DNA of 64,000 nt, taken from positions 1-64,000 of the forward strand of contig JAOMWM010000004.1 of the NCBI GenBank assembly GCA_028357285.1, given 5' to 3'. A program made the translations under genes and the position numbers. How positions within the stretch are numbered: the stretch's first letter is position 1; each line of letters opens with the position of its first letter. Source of the stretch: Schleiferiaceae bacterium (GTDB lineage Bacteria > Bacteroidota > Bacteroidia > Flavobacteriales > Schleiferiaceae). Positions 8,895-14,961 of the stretch are shown piece by piece. Under the pieces are notes generated by a model. That model was not told the origin of the DNA. It saw nothing but the letters and a program-made list of their open reading frames with translations, and made no database searches.

Positions 8895-8958
8895 ATTCGT
8901 GGGGTGCAAATATAATGCGCCTAATGAAATAGGAAAGTGATTTTTTGAATAATATCAA
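8855..8958 (-). repeat. Left attachment site (attL): tRNA 5' half plus promoter
   Basis: Direct repeat of 104 bp matching 14188-14292. It consists of a 43-bp perfect block (8855-8897: anticodon loop to the tRNA 5' end) and a 59-bp perfect block (8900-8958: promoter and upstream region), separated by two bases (cg) where the right copy has three (gaa). Crossover in the 43-bp block would make the promoter block here element-derived. Confidence 0.85.
8907..8937 (-). promoter_or_regulatory. Promoter of tRNA-Met (element-borne copy)
   Basis: On the minus strand a perfect -7 box TATATTTG (8907-8914) lies 12 nt before the tRNA 5' end. The position 19 nt upstream is CTTT, a weak -33. The same promoter is repeated at 14241-14248. 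Confidence 0.65.
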
Positions 8959-9402
8959 AAAGCCTCTACCAGTAATAGATACAGCTCTGGCAGGCAGTAA
9001 ATATTGGCATTTCCTTTCTTCTTAAAACCAGTTACTTTAAAGAACAGTTCACTCGTGACAGTGATTAAATAATGCTGTAAAAATAGGTGGATAAGAGCAT
9101 ATATTGTCAGTTTTTACTGTCAGTTTTTCCAAAATTCTGCAAGTGGCTAGGTCTAATTAGACACCCATACCCTTGGGAATCTGTTTCGGTATTCAATTCC
9201 GCCTGACTGTATATGTATAGAATCCCATCCCTCTGTATTTCTAGGCAGTATTTCTTGATGTGTGTACCCAATGTTGAGTAGTTATCTCATTATTGATATG
9301 TTAGGGGAGTGATTGTTCCATAAATCTGTAGGGCTTGCCTCAGTAAACATTGTGTTCTACCTTCAAAGGGTACAAAAAGCACCACATATATAGGGAGCTA
9401 TT
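8959..9402. other. Non-coding left end of the island; possible origin and integrase arm region
   Basis: 444 bp without a convincing gene. It holds the paired TGTCAGT repeats at 9105-9124, an inverted relative TGACAGT at 9056-9062, and a perfect 12-bp palindrome GTCTAATTAGAC at 9151-9162. These are the kinds of site an integrase, a replication protein or a repressor would bind. No iteron array is apparent by eye. Confidence 0.4.
9105..9124 (+). repeat. Paired TGTCAGT repeat, candidate integrase arm-type sites (left)
   Basis: Two TGTCAGT units 13 bp apart. The same paired unit, 14 bp apart and in the same orientation, occurs at 14110-14130 beside the integrase start. Placement at both ends of the element matches the arm-type sites of tyrosine integrases. 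Confidence 0.5.
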
Positions 9403-10878
9403 ATGGGTAGGAAGAAGAGAAGGCAGTTATTCAAGGTTGTTATACCAATTAGCTTATTAGGGTTAGTAGGATTAAATGAAGAGTTAGAGGCAGCTAATTA
9501 TAAGCTTGCCCACTTCATCTCTATCCTCACACATCACATATACAGCAATTACCCTAATGGGGATTACTACTTGAAGAAGCCTCTTACATCAGTGTACTTG
9601 GGAATGCTGTACAACAAGCGTTACCTAAGTGAAGTTATAACTCCCCTAAAACAAGATGGCATTATAGAAGTTAATGACAGTTATTCAACCGACTTAGGTT
9701 TCTGCAAAGAGTACGGCTTCAATAAAGGCATCATACAGGAGGTAATAGATGAAGAGTATACAGAGGTATACATAACCAAGAACACACTAATAAACAGAAT
9801 CAACGACTGGCAAAGAGAAACACTTAACAGGCAGATTAAGAAGTACCGCTTCATAGAAACAGAAGCAGATATGCTGTTGAACCTAAGTATTGAGACTACT
9901 GCCCTTGAACAGCTTTACAGCCAGCGTATAGAGGACATTAAGCAGTCTAGTGACAAGAAGAAGAAACTGGCTATAACCAACGCTACAAGGCACAAGGAAG
10001 AGATATTGCAGCTAACAGAGGCAAGAGACTTATTAGATGCACGTGTAAGGTATATAAGCGGTAGGGTGTATCACCCTTTTGTACAATGTCCCAGAGAGTA
10101 TCGTAAAGCTGTGGTTGATGAACAAGGAGAACCTTATGTTGAGGTAGACCTTAGAAGCTCTCAAGCAGTCTTCTTATGTAAGGTGATAGCCGTTGCCTTA
10201 AAGCACAGGCTAATCACCTATGAGTTTGGTAAACAAGCAACAGCATCTGACAATCTAATAGAACAGATAATACCACTCCTTGATGAACCGATTAATGTGC
10301 TTGAGCAGGGAGTATATCCAAGTGACTTTATTGCTTTTGTAAGCGCTGTATTCCTAGATGACATCTACGAGGATGCCAGTCCTAAGAACATATCACAATC
10401 AGCTTCAGTACAGGTTGGAGAGAATATATATGAGGTCGGAGGTTACACAAGGGTGTCTGGTGCTAAGACACTTGTAGGTGAAGCTCGTGATGAAGCCAAA
10501 AGACAGTTCTTCAAAGACATATTCTTCAACTACTACAACAAGGAAAACTACGGTGTAGCGGGACAGCTTTCAATCAGTACTGAATACCTTGAGGACTTTG
10601 CAAAGACGTACTATACTGTCTATGAGTTCTGTCGCATTTGTGCTTTACAGAGTAAGGAAGGGAAGAAGAAGTCTAGAGACCTAGCACTACTGCTTCAACA
10701 AACAGAATCAAGGTTCTTTCACGAGCTGCTACCAAGCGCTCTACGCGGCATAGAACCATTCAACTACTTCGTAGTCCACGATGCTTTATATGTCCCTCAC
10801 AAGCAGCAAGAAACAGTTATAAATGCGTGTAATGAGGAGGCAGTTAAGTTCTTTGGAGTAGTACCTATGTTTAGGTAG
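9403..10878 (+). CDS. Putative element replication protein with family-A-polymerase-like palm motifs
   Basis: 491 aa, no family I can name with certainty. Residues about 33-120 look like a winged helix of the replication-initiator kind (YLSEVITPLKQDGIIEV followed by a strand and FCKEYGFN). About 160-215 is a charged coiled coil. The C-terminal half carries, in order and at plausible spacing, RVYHPF and a basic loop, then VEVDLRSSQ (Asp249, Gln254; like motif A), RDEAKRQFFKDIFFNYY (Arg362, Lys366, Tyr377; like the R-x3-K-x6/7-Y motif B) and YFVVHDALYVP (His439, Asp440; like motif C VHD). These match the palm/finger signature of family A DNA polymerases and phage-type RNA polymerases. The start ATG has an AGGGAG ribosome-binding sequence at 9392-9397, uncommon in this phylum. 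The reading is inference until structure comparison is done. Confidence 0.55.
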   Translation: MGRKKRRQLFKVVIPISLLGLVGLNEELEAANYKLAHFISILTHHIYSNYPNGDYYLKKPLTSVYLGMLYNKRYLSEVITPLKQDGIIEVNDSYSTDLGFCKEYGFNKGIIQEVIDEEYTEVYITKNTLINRINDWQRETLNRQIKKYRFIETEADMLLNLSIETTALEQLYSQRIEDIKQSSDKKKKLAITNATRHKEEILQLTEARDLLDARVRYISGRVYHPFVQCPREYRKAVVDEQGEPYVEVDLRSSQAVFLCKVIAVALKHRLITYEFGKQATASDNLIEQIIPLLDEPINVLEQGVYPSDFIAFVSAVFLDDIYEDASPKNISQSASVQVGENIYEVGGYTRVSGAKTLVGEARDEAKRQFFKDIFFNYYNKENYGVAGQLSISTEYLEDFAKTYYTVYEFCRICALQSKEGKKKSRDLALLLQQTESRFFHELLPSALRGIEPFNYFVVHDALYVPHKQQETVINACNEEAVKFFGVVPMFR

Positions 10879-10889
10879 TATAAACCTGT

Positions 10890-10916
10890 TTGTGAGCAAC
10901 TAATAGTTACTCACAA
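10890..10916 (+). terminator. Hairpin after the polymerase-like gene
   Basis: TTGTGAGCAACT / AGTTACTCACAA, an 11-pair stem with one mismatch and a 3-nt loop, 12 nt after the stop codon. There is no strong T run, so it may be a mRNA-stabilising or weak terminator structure. Confidence 0.45.
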
Positions 10917-10979
10917 TACTTAGAGATATGAACGACAGCCTTAGGGTTAAACTGATTACATAGTCGGTGTTTCATCCAT

Positions 10980-11008
10980 AAAAAAGCCCCTTCCGAAGAA
11001 GAGGCTGA
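10980..11008 (-). terminator. Terminator for the cargo operon
   Basis: On the minus strand AGCC-CTTC-TTCG-GAAG-GGCT followed by TTTTTT, a hairpin with a UUCG-type tetraloop, 22 bp beyond the BspA-like lipoprotein stop codon. Confidence 0.75.
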
Positions 11009-11029
11009 TATCTTAAGTCTACTTATCCT

Positions 11030-11716
11030 TTAAGGACAAGTACCCCAAACTGGGTGGTTAGCTGTTGATGCGCTGAGTGAGAAATTATTAGGCATAGTTG
11101 TAAATTGACTTACACACCATTGGGTTAAGTCTTGGTTAAAGGAACCTGCTGCAAAAAACATACCGCCCATTTCAGTAACATTACTGACATCCCAGTTACC
11201 AATGTCTTGGTTGAATGACGATGCCCACCAAAACATAGAACTCATATTAGTCACATTACCAACATCCCAATTACCAATGTCTTGGTTGAATGACTTTGCA
11301 TAATCAAACATAATACTCATATCAGTTACATTACTCACATCCCAATTACCGATGTCTTGGTTGAAGGACTGTGCACCCTCAAACATAAAACTCATATTAG
11401 TCACATTACTAACATCCCAAGAACTTATATTCTGATTGAAGTCATAAGAAGCTTCCTGAAAAAGAAGTGACATATCCACAATCTTTGAGGTGCAGTACTT
11501 CGTTAAGTCAATATCACGTTCAATAGCACGTGTTAACAATGCCTTATTAGCTACTTGATATCTAATTCCATCCAAAAGGAATGATTCACCAGCGGTATAA
11601 TTATCACATTCAAGGCAACCACGACTATTAAATTGCGCATCACCAGAATTCTCAGTGTCTGTTTTGTCGCAACTTATAATTGCAAGTAATGGTAAAAGGA
11701 AAAGTAATTTCTTCAT
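11030..11716 (-). CDS. BspA-like surface lipoprotein with DUF285 repeats
   Basis: 228-aa predicted lipoprotein: [16 protein letters not shown] is a clear SpII signal with lipobox. The body carries about four tandem 25-residue repeats of the DUF285/BspA type (core [20 protein letters not shown], with F, W and M/F positions invariant). Repeats of this family are found on surface proteins of Bacteroidota and mollicutes, often in adhesion. At the DNA level the units are nearly identical with a 75-nt period. An upstream in-frame ATG would overlap the preceding gene by 29 bp; the start used here leaves a 7-bp gap and keeps the AATACACC-n-ATG leader shared with the two genes upstream. Confidence 0.85.
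   Translation of the reverse strand: MKKLLFLLPLLAIISCDKTDTENSGDAQFNSRGCLECDNYTAGESFLLDGIRYQVANKALLTRAIERDIDLTKYCTSKIVDMSLLFQEASYDFNQNISSWDVSNVTNMSFMFEGAQSFNQDIGNWDVSNVTDMSIMFDYAKSFNQDIGNWDVGNVTNMSSMFWWASSFNQDIGNWDVSNVTEMGGMFFAAGSFNQDLTQWCVSQFTTMPNNFSLSASTANHPVWGTCP
11160..11430 (-). repeat. 75-nt tandem coding repeats in the BspA-like gene
   Basis: The motif caatgtcttggttgaa recurs at about 11200, 11275 and 11350 with a 75-bp period, each encoding one DUF285 unit. Near identity of the copies indicates recent expansion and makes repeat-number change by slippage or recombination likely. Confidence 0.75.
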
Positions 11717-11723
11717 TGGTGTA

Positions 11724-12203
11724 TTACTGATTAGCAGCCTTGATAGCTTCATTCAACTTATCAGCTACTTTATTGAATTGATTATCTCTTTTTCTGAGAC
11801 ACGCTTCTGGTGATAAAGCAATCATTGAAAATGCTTTGTACGAGACTACGCAGAGACCTGTTCCCGCAGCTGTCATAGGAATACCTAAACCAGGGGACCA
11901 ATAAATAAGCAACCCACCAAAAAAGACCAAAAAACCTCCTGCTGGACCATTTGCAGCACCACTAACAAAGTTAAAGGTGTTATTCGTACCACGGAGGTAT
12001 GAACTCTTATACATAAGGTTAAACCTATTAGCCCTGAGGATGTTACCTCCTCCGGATTTATGTAATTCAGTTAAATCATAAATCTGTTCCATTGACAATT
12101 CCTCTCCATTCTGAGTGAAGGTGCCTTCATTGTATTCAACGTAATCCTGGCTGAAAGCAGAGATTGATATCAGTACTGCTGCAATTGTAGTTAGTAGTTT
12201 CAT
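11724..12203 (-). CDS. Exported island protein A, paralogue of protein B
   Basis: 159 aa of unknown function. Residues 1-18 ([18 protein letters not shown]) are a signal peptide, followed by [20 protein letters not shown], which is shared nearly residue for residue with the 12475-12981 product. After about residue 40 the two diverge, though both keep a long hydrophobic stretch (here [18 protein letters not shown] and about 25 more apolar residues) and a basic C-terminal helix rich in K, N and Q after a single Cys. It is probably exported and membrane-associated. The BspA-like lipoprotein gene follows 7 bp downstream, so the two are cotranscribed. Not recognised beyond flavobacterial hypothetical proteins of this style. 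Confidence 0.75.
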   Translation of the reverse strand: MKLLTTIAAVLISISAFSQDYVEYNEGTFTQNGEELSMEQIYDLTELHKSGGGNILRANRFNLMYKSSYLRGTNNTFNFVSGAANGPAGGFLVFFGGLLIYWSPGLGIPMTAAGTGLCVVSYKAFSMIALSPEACLRKRDNQFNKVADKLNEAIKAANQ

Positions 12204-12352
12204 AGGTGTATTCGTTTGGATATTACTTCATCAAGTTAAGGTTATCTAAAACTCTAACCAATGAGTTAAATATCAATTATGGACTGATAAATCACCTCTA
12301 CGCACTTGTTTTTATTGGCTTATCGGGTTTCTGTCTCATTAACGAGAACAAT

Positions 12353-12460
12353 CTACAACTCTGGCAAGTCCTCAACATCCAGTTGTTTAATTTCTAAGTT
12401 TCTTAAATAGGTAAGTGATACTTTGAGGTCGCTATGGCCCATTACCTGCTGTAGCTTGAG
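12353..12460 (-). pseudogene. Remnant of a second tyrosine integrase (last 35 codons)
   Basis: The minus strand reads in frame LKLQQVMGHSDLKVSLTY (with catalytic His and Tyr) and on to VEDLPEL and a TAG stop. It matches the last 35 residues of the intact integrase (13042-14106) with four conservative or single changes (M to L, G to N, V to I, R to K) but about 20 of 108 nucleotides differ, mostly silently. It therefore comes from a related integrase that evolved under selection, not from recent duplication and decay of this one. It lies directly upstream of protein A, as the intact integrase end lies upstream of protein B. Confidence 0.85.
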
Positions 12461-12474
12461 TAGTTATATCGGTT

Positions 12475-12981
12475 TTAATATCCGAGCAGTTTGTATTTAG
12501 CTTCTATCTTTTTATTCAACTTCTCTACTAATTTCTCACATAGCTTATCAACTTTATTTTGACACCTGTCCTTTGTAGAATGGACATAGGCCAAATGAGG
12601 AAAATAAGCAGTCGCTGATGCGAGACCAACTGTTATAACCCCAAACCCTACTGCACCTACCATATCCCCACTGTCTGCACTGACAAGAGAAAAAAGTCCA
12701 AATAATCCTGTTCCAAGGGCCAAAACAGGAGTTTCTATGATAGATAGCGATAGCATACCAACACGCCTAAATTTATTTTCGCAATTTCTTATTTGTTTTT
12801 TTACACTCTGCAAACGCGCTCGGTAGAATGGAACCCTGTATTGTTTCATTATCAGCTCAACTTTATCTAATGAAAGTTCTTTTCCATTACTTGAGAAGGT
12901 TCCTTCATTGTACTCAACATAGTCTTGACTGAAAGCAGAGATTGATATCAGTACTGCTGCAATTGTAGTAAGTAGTTTCAT
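12475..12981 (-). CDS. Exported island protein B, paralogue of protein A
   Basis: 168 aa of unknown function. It has the same leader as protein A ([20 protein letters not shown] then [14 protein letters not shown]), then a different middle: a basic helix (QSVKKQIRNCENKFRRV), two apolar stretches (SLSIIETPVLALGTGLFGLF and about 30 residues around MVGAVGFGVITVGLASATAYF) and a charged C-terminal helix with two Cys (CQNKVDKLCEKLVEKLNK). Probably exported and membrane-inserted. It begins 60 bp after the integrase stop codon. Confidence 0.75.
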   Translation of the reverse strand: MKLLTTIAAVLISISAFSQDYVEYNEGTFSSNGKELSLDKVELIMKQYRVPFYRARLQSVKKQIRNCENKFRRVGMLSLSIIETPVLALGTGLFGLFSLVSADSGDMVGAVGFGVITVGLASATAYFPHLAYVHSTKDRCQNKVDKLCEKLVEKLNKKIEAKYKLLGY

Positions 12982-13041
12982 AGGTGTATTAGTTTATCAT
13001 AAATCTAATGAATCTACAGTGACTTCCTGTTTCATTCTGAC

Positions 13042-14106
13042 TTACAACTCTGGCAAGTCCTCAACATCTAACTGCCTCACCTCTAATCCCCTTAAATAGG
13101 TGAGGGATACTTTCATATCGCTATGCCCCATTACTTGCTGTAGCTTGAGGAGAGAGCCTGTCTTTTCAAAGACTTTGATTGCACCGTGATGTCTCCAACT
13201 ATATAGGGTCACCCCTTCTTCCATTAGTTGCGACTGTTTGCGGTAGCGAGACCATAAAAGCGATATATAATCACGATTGTAAGGTGTATCTGCGGACGAT
13301 AGGATATAATTATCGTGTAGCTTGTTTTTATCAAAGGAGTGTAAAACCTCTACGATAAATTCAGTCATAGGCACTACCCTATTCCTTCCGCTCTTATTGC
13401 GCTTACCGCTTAGTGAGATTATTCTTCGTTCAAAATCTATATCTCCCCATTTCAACAGCCTTATCTCTTGATGTGGACGAAGTAAGCATCCATAGGTAAG
13501 TATACAGGTTAAATACAACCGCTTATCGTAGCGTTTAATGTCCTCCAATAGCTCCTTTGGATTCCTTATAGGTTTATGCAATTCGGACTTGATACGGCTC
13601 AACTTTATGCCCCCTAATTGAACATTCAGAATGTCTTTAGTAAGGATTTTAAAGTAAGTTAGTATGTTCTTCTGAGTTCTCGCTGACCACCTGGGTTGTT
13701 TAACAAAGTCCTCTACTATCCTTCTGGTTATACTATCTGAATTACAGCTGTTTAAATCCACTTCCTTAGAGTACTTTATCCACTGATTGAATAACCACTT
13801 GCAATCTCTTTTATAGTGAAACGAATAACGCCCCGCTTGCTTCTTTATTAGCTGCTCCTCAAGTAATTCAATAAAGGTTTTAGGGACTACAGCTTTAACT
13901 TTCTTCGCTTTTCTAACAGGAGGCTTCCACCCTTCTCTAAGCTTTAACTCAAATGCGCTACGCAATAAATAGGGGTCTTCGCTTGCATTTAAATTCACAT
14001 TAATAACCTTCCCATTCCAATAACGATACCGCTTGTTTTGGTAGTACACATTGATGAAAGGTTTACTCTGAGCTGAACCCACAGTTACGCTCCAATTCTT
14101 CTTCAT
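13042..14106 (-). CDS. Tyrosine recombinase/integrase of the island
   Basis: 354-aa site-specific recombinase, expected to integrate and excise the element at tRNA-Met. The N-terminal part (1-60) includes an arm-binding-like segment (INVYYQNKRYRYWNGKVIN), 75-165 the SAM-like core-binding domain, 180-354 the catalytic domain. Catalytic positions: Arg210 in YGCLLRPHQEIRLLKW, a Lys in SLSGKRNKSGRNR, Arg305 in LYSWRHHGA (Tyr302 stands where His is usual, as in many Bacteroidota integrases), His328 in MGHSD, and nucleophile Tyr337 in SLTYL. The gene begins 81 bp inside the right attachment repeat and its upstream region holds paired TGTCAGT motifs, which suggests autoregulation. Confidence 0.93.
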   Translation of the reverse strand: MKKNWSVTVGSAQSKPFINVYYQNKRYRYWNGKVINVNLNASEDPYLLRSAFELKLREGWKPPVRKAKKVKAVVPKTFIELLEEQLIKKQAGRYSFHYKRDCKWLFNQWIKYSKEVDLNSCNSDSITRRIVEDFVKQPRWSARTQKNILTYFKILTKDILNVQLGGIKLSRIKSELHKPIRNPKELLEDIKRYDKRLYLTCILTYGCLLRPHQEIRLLKWGDIDFERRIISLSGKRNKSGRNRVVPMTEFIVEVLHSFDKNKLHDNYILSSADTPYNRDYISLLWSRYRKQSQLMEEGVTLYSWRHHGAIKVFEKTGSLLKLQQVMGHSDMKVSLTYLRGLEVRQLDVEDLPEL

Positions 14107-14109
14107 AAT

Positions 14110-14130
14110 TGTCAGTATTGTACTGTCAGT
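14110..14130 (+). repeat. Paired TGTCAGT repeat, candidate integrase arm-type sites (right)
   Basis: Two TGTCAGT units 14 bp apart, 4 bp upstream of the integrase start codon. They match the pair at 9105-9124. Binding here would overlap the integrase leader, so the sites could couple recombination to repression of the gene. Confidence 0.5.
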
Positions 14131-14168
14131 TATGAGCTATTCCAGTAAGTATTTGATTTTAAGGCGGT

Positions 14169-14187
14169 AAGACTTAGATATAGTCTT
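14169..14187. repeat. Inverted repeat abutting the right attachment site
   Basis: AAGACT / AGTCTT, a perfect 6-bp stem with a 7-nt loop that ends exactly where tRNA identity ends (14188). It could be part of the integrase core site or a hairpin in the integrase leader RNA. No T run follows. Confidence 0.45.
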
Positions 14188-14292
14188 GTTATGAATCCGA
14201 CGCTCTAACCAGCTGAGCTACCTCGCCATTGAATGGGGTGCAAATATAATGCGCCTAATGAAATAGGAAAGTGATTTTTTGAATAATATCAA
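14188..14292 (-). repeat. Right attachment site (attR): displaced tRNA 5' half plus promoter
   Basis: 105-bp copy of the left repeat: 14188-14230 equals 8855-8897 and 14234-14292 equals 8900-8958. It contains 40 nt of tRNA-Met (G1 at 14227 to just after the anticodon loop) with no 3' half, so no functional tRNA can be made here. This is most likely the original chromosomal promoter and 5' half. Confidence 0.88.
14241..14271 (-). promoter_or_regulatory. tRNA promoter now facing the integrase gene
   Basis: Perfect -7 box TATATTTG at 14241-14248 on the minus strand, identical to the one driving the intact tRNA. Transcription would run through the 40-nt tRNA 5' half, the inverted repeat and into the integrase start at 14106, with no terminator between. 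Confidence 0.6.
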
Positions 14293-14352
14293 CACCCTTC
14301 CTTATGAACCTTTACCTATCGCTATTGTTAGATTAAAAACAACACAAATCGT

Positions 14353-14472
14353 ATGGACACCCTCATTTATCTACTTACTGCAGGACTATTAGGAAGCATA
14401 GTTATTTCCTTTCGCATTATGCATCACCTTGCCAAAGAGATTGCCGACTTGAAGAAAAAGTTAGAAGCATAA
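14353..14472 (+). CDS. Small membrane protein, 39 aa
   Basis: Short open frame starting MDTLIYLLTAGLLGS: one membrane helix of about 22 residues followed by a charged amphipathic tail (KEIADLKKKLEA). A terminator hairpin begins at the stop codon, which supports it as a transcribed gene. It lies 60 bp outside the right island border. Function unknown; the shape resembles small single-span proteins that join larger membrane complexes. Confidence 0.6.
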   Translation: MDTLIYLLTAGLLGSIVISFRIMHHLAKEIADLKKKLEA

Positions 14473-14500
14473 AAAAAGCGGGCAATGCCCGCTTTTTTTT
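14471..14500. terminator. Bidirectional terminator
   Basis: AAAAAAAGCGGGC-aat-GCCCGCTTTTTTTT: perfect stem with A/T runs on both sides, between the 39-aa gene and the convergent lipoprotein gene. Confidence 0.9.
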
Positions 14501-14915
14501 ATCTGGTAAGGATTAAATCATAATTCCAATAGAAGCTATTACCTGAGTTTGGATCATAATCCTGATAATCGTAATTCAAATGCATACTGTCTTCAGCCTC
14601 ATTAATATACCACTCTAAACAGGGTGCCCAATTCATATAGAATTCATCGGTAGTCCAGCTGTACCCCCACTGTTGATACATGTGGTCGCTCAACATGGAA
14701 ACATCGAAGGTTGCACTCCCGTGCTTCGCTAAAGTTAAGGTACCTGAATGATCTTCATTCGCAGCACTAAGCTGTCCTACCGCATCGTGCGATCGATTCA
14801 ACGCTACATTCCACGGAGCTTTATAAAAACGTTCTGTGTTCGTCTCCGTAGTAGTTTGCGTTTCGCAAGAAGCGAACAAGACAACAAAGGGCAAAAGCAA
14901 TAAAGTTCTTCTCAT
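14499..14915 (-). CDS. Hypothetical lipoprotein
   Basis: 138 aa. MRRTLLLLPFVVLFASC is an SpII signal with lipobox at Cys17. The mature part is short, acidic and aromatic-rich, with WNVALNRSHDAVGQLSAANE and a closing beta-like segment (GNSFYWNYDLILTR); this is reminiscent of lipocalin-like or META-like small beta-barrel lipoproteins, but I cannot assign a family. Separated from the PAP2 gene by about 46 bp on the same strand. Confidence 0.75.
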   Translation of the reverse strand: MRRTLLLLPFVVLFASCETQTTTETNTERFYKAPWNVALNRSHDAVGQLSAANEDHSGTLTLAKHGSATFDVSMLSDHMYQQWGYSWTTDEFYMNWAPCLEWYINEAEDSMHLNYDYQDYDPNSGNSFYWNYDLILTR

Positions 14916-14961
14916 TATTCGATTTAATTATTAATGTCTCCCTACAAGAATCGGGCCGATA

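Larger units (their letters stand above)
8855..14292. mobile_element. Integrative element in tRNA-Met, about 5.3 kb
   Basis: DNA between two 104/105-bp direct repeats of tRNA-Met sequence, carrying a tyrosine integrase next to the right repeat (13042-14106), a polymerase-like protein (9403-10878), three exported cargo proteins and an integrase remnant. Codon use in 9403-10878 (many AGG, ATA, AGA) differs from the flanks. The repeat, the integrase position and the paired TGTCAGT motifs near both ends together support site-specific integration. Unusually the repeat is the 5' half of the tRNA with its promoter. No relaxase, excisionase or conjugation gene is visible, so it may be mobilised by other elements or rely on replication by its own protein. 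Confidence 0.88.

Noticed and set aside
12206-12397. 63-aa open frame on the plus strand inside the island
   Set aside because: It overlaps the integrase remnant on the opposite strand and its composition looks like chance; no homology-like pattern or start context.
11030-12981. Island cargo as a toxin-immunity or colicin-like system
   Set aside because: Hydrophobic segments in A and B suggest membrane insertion, but no toxin motif, immunity partner or known homology supports it.
13042-14106. Integrase as inactive because box II lacks the usual His (Tyr302-Ser-Trp-Arg305)
   Set aside because: This substitution is common in Bacteroidota integrases and the other catalytic residues, Arg210, Arg305, His328 and Tyr337, are all present.
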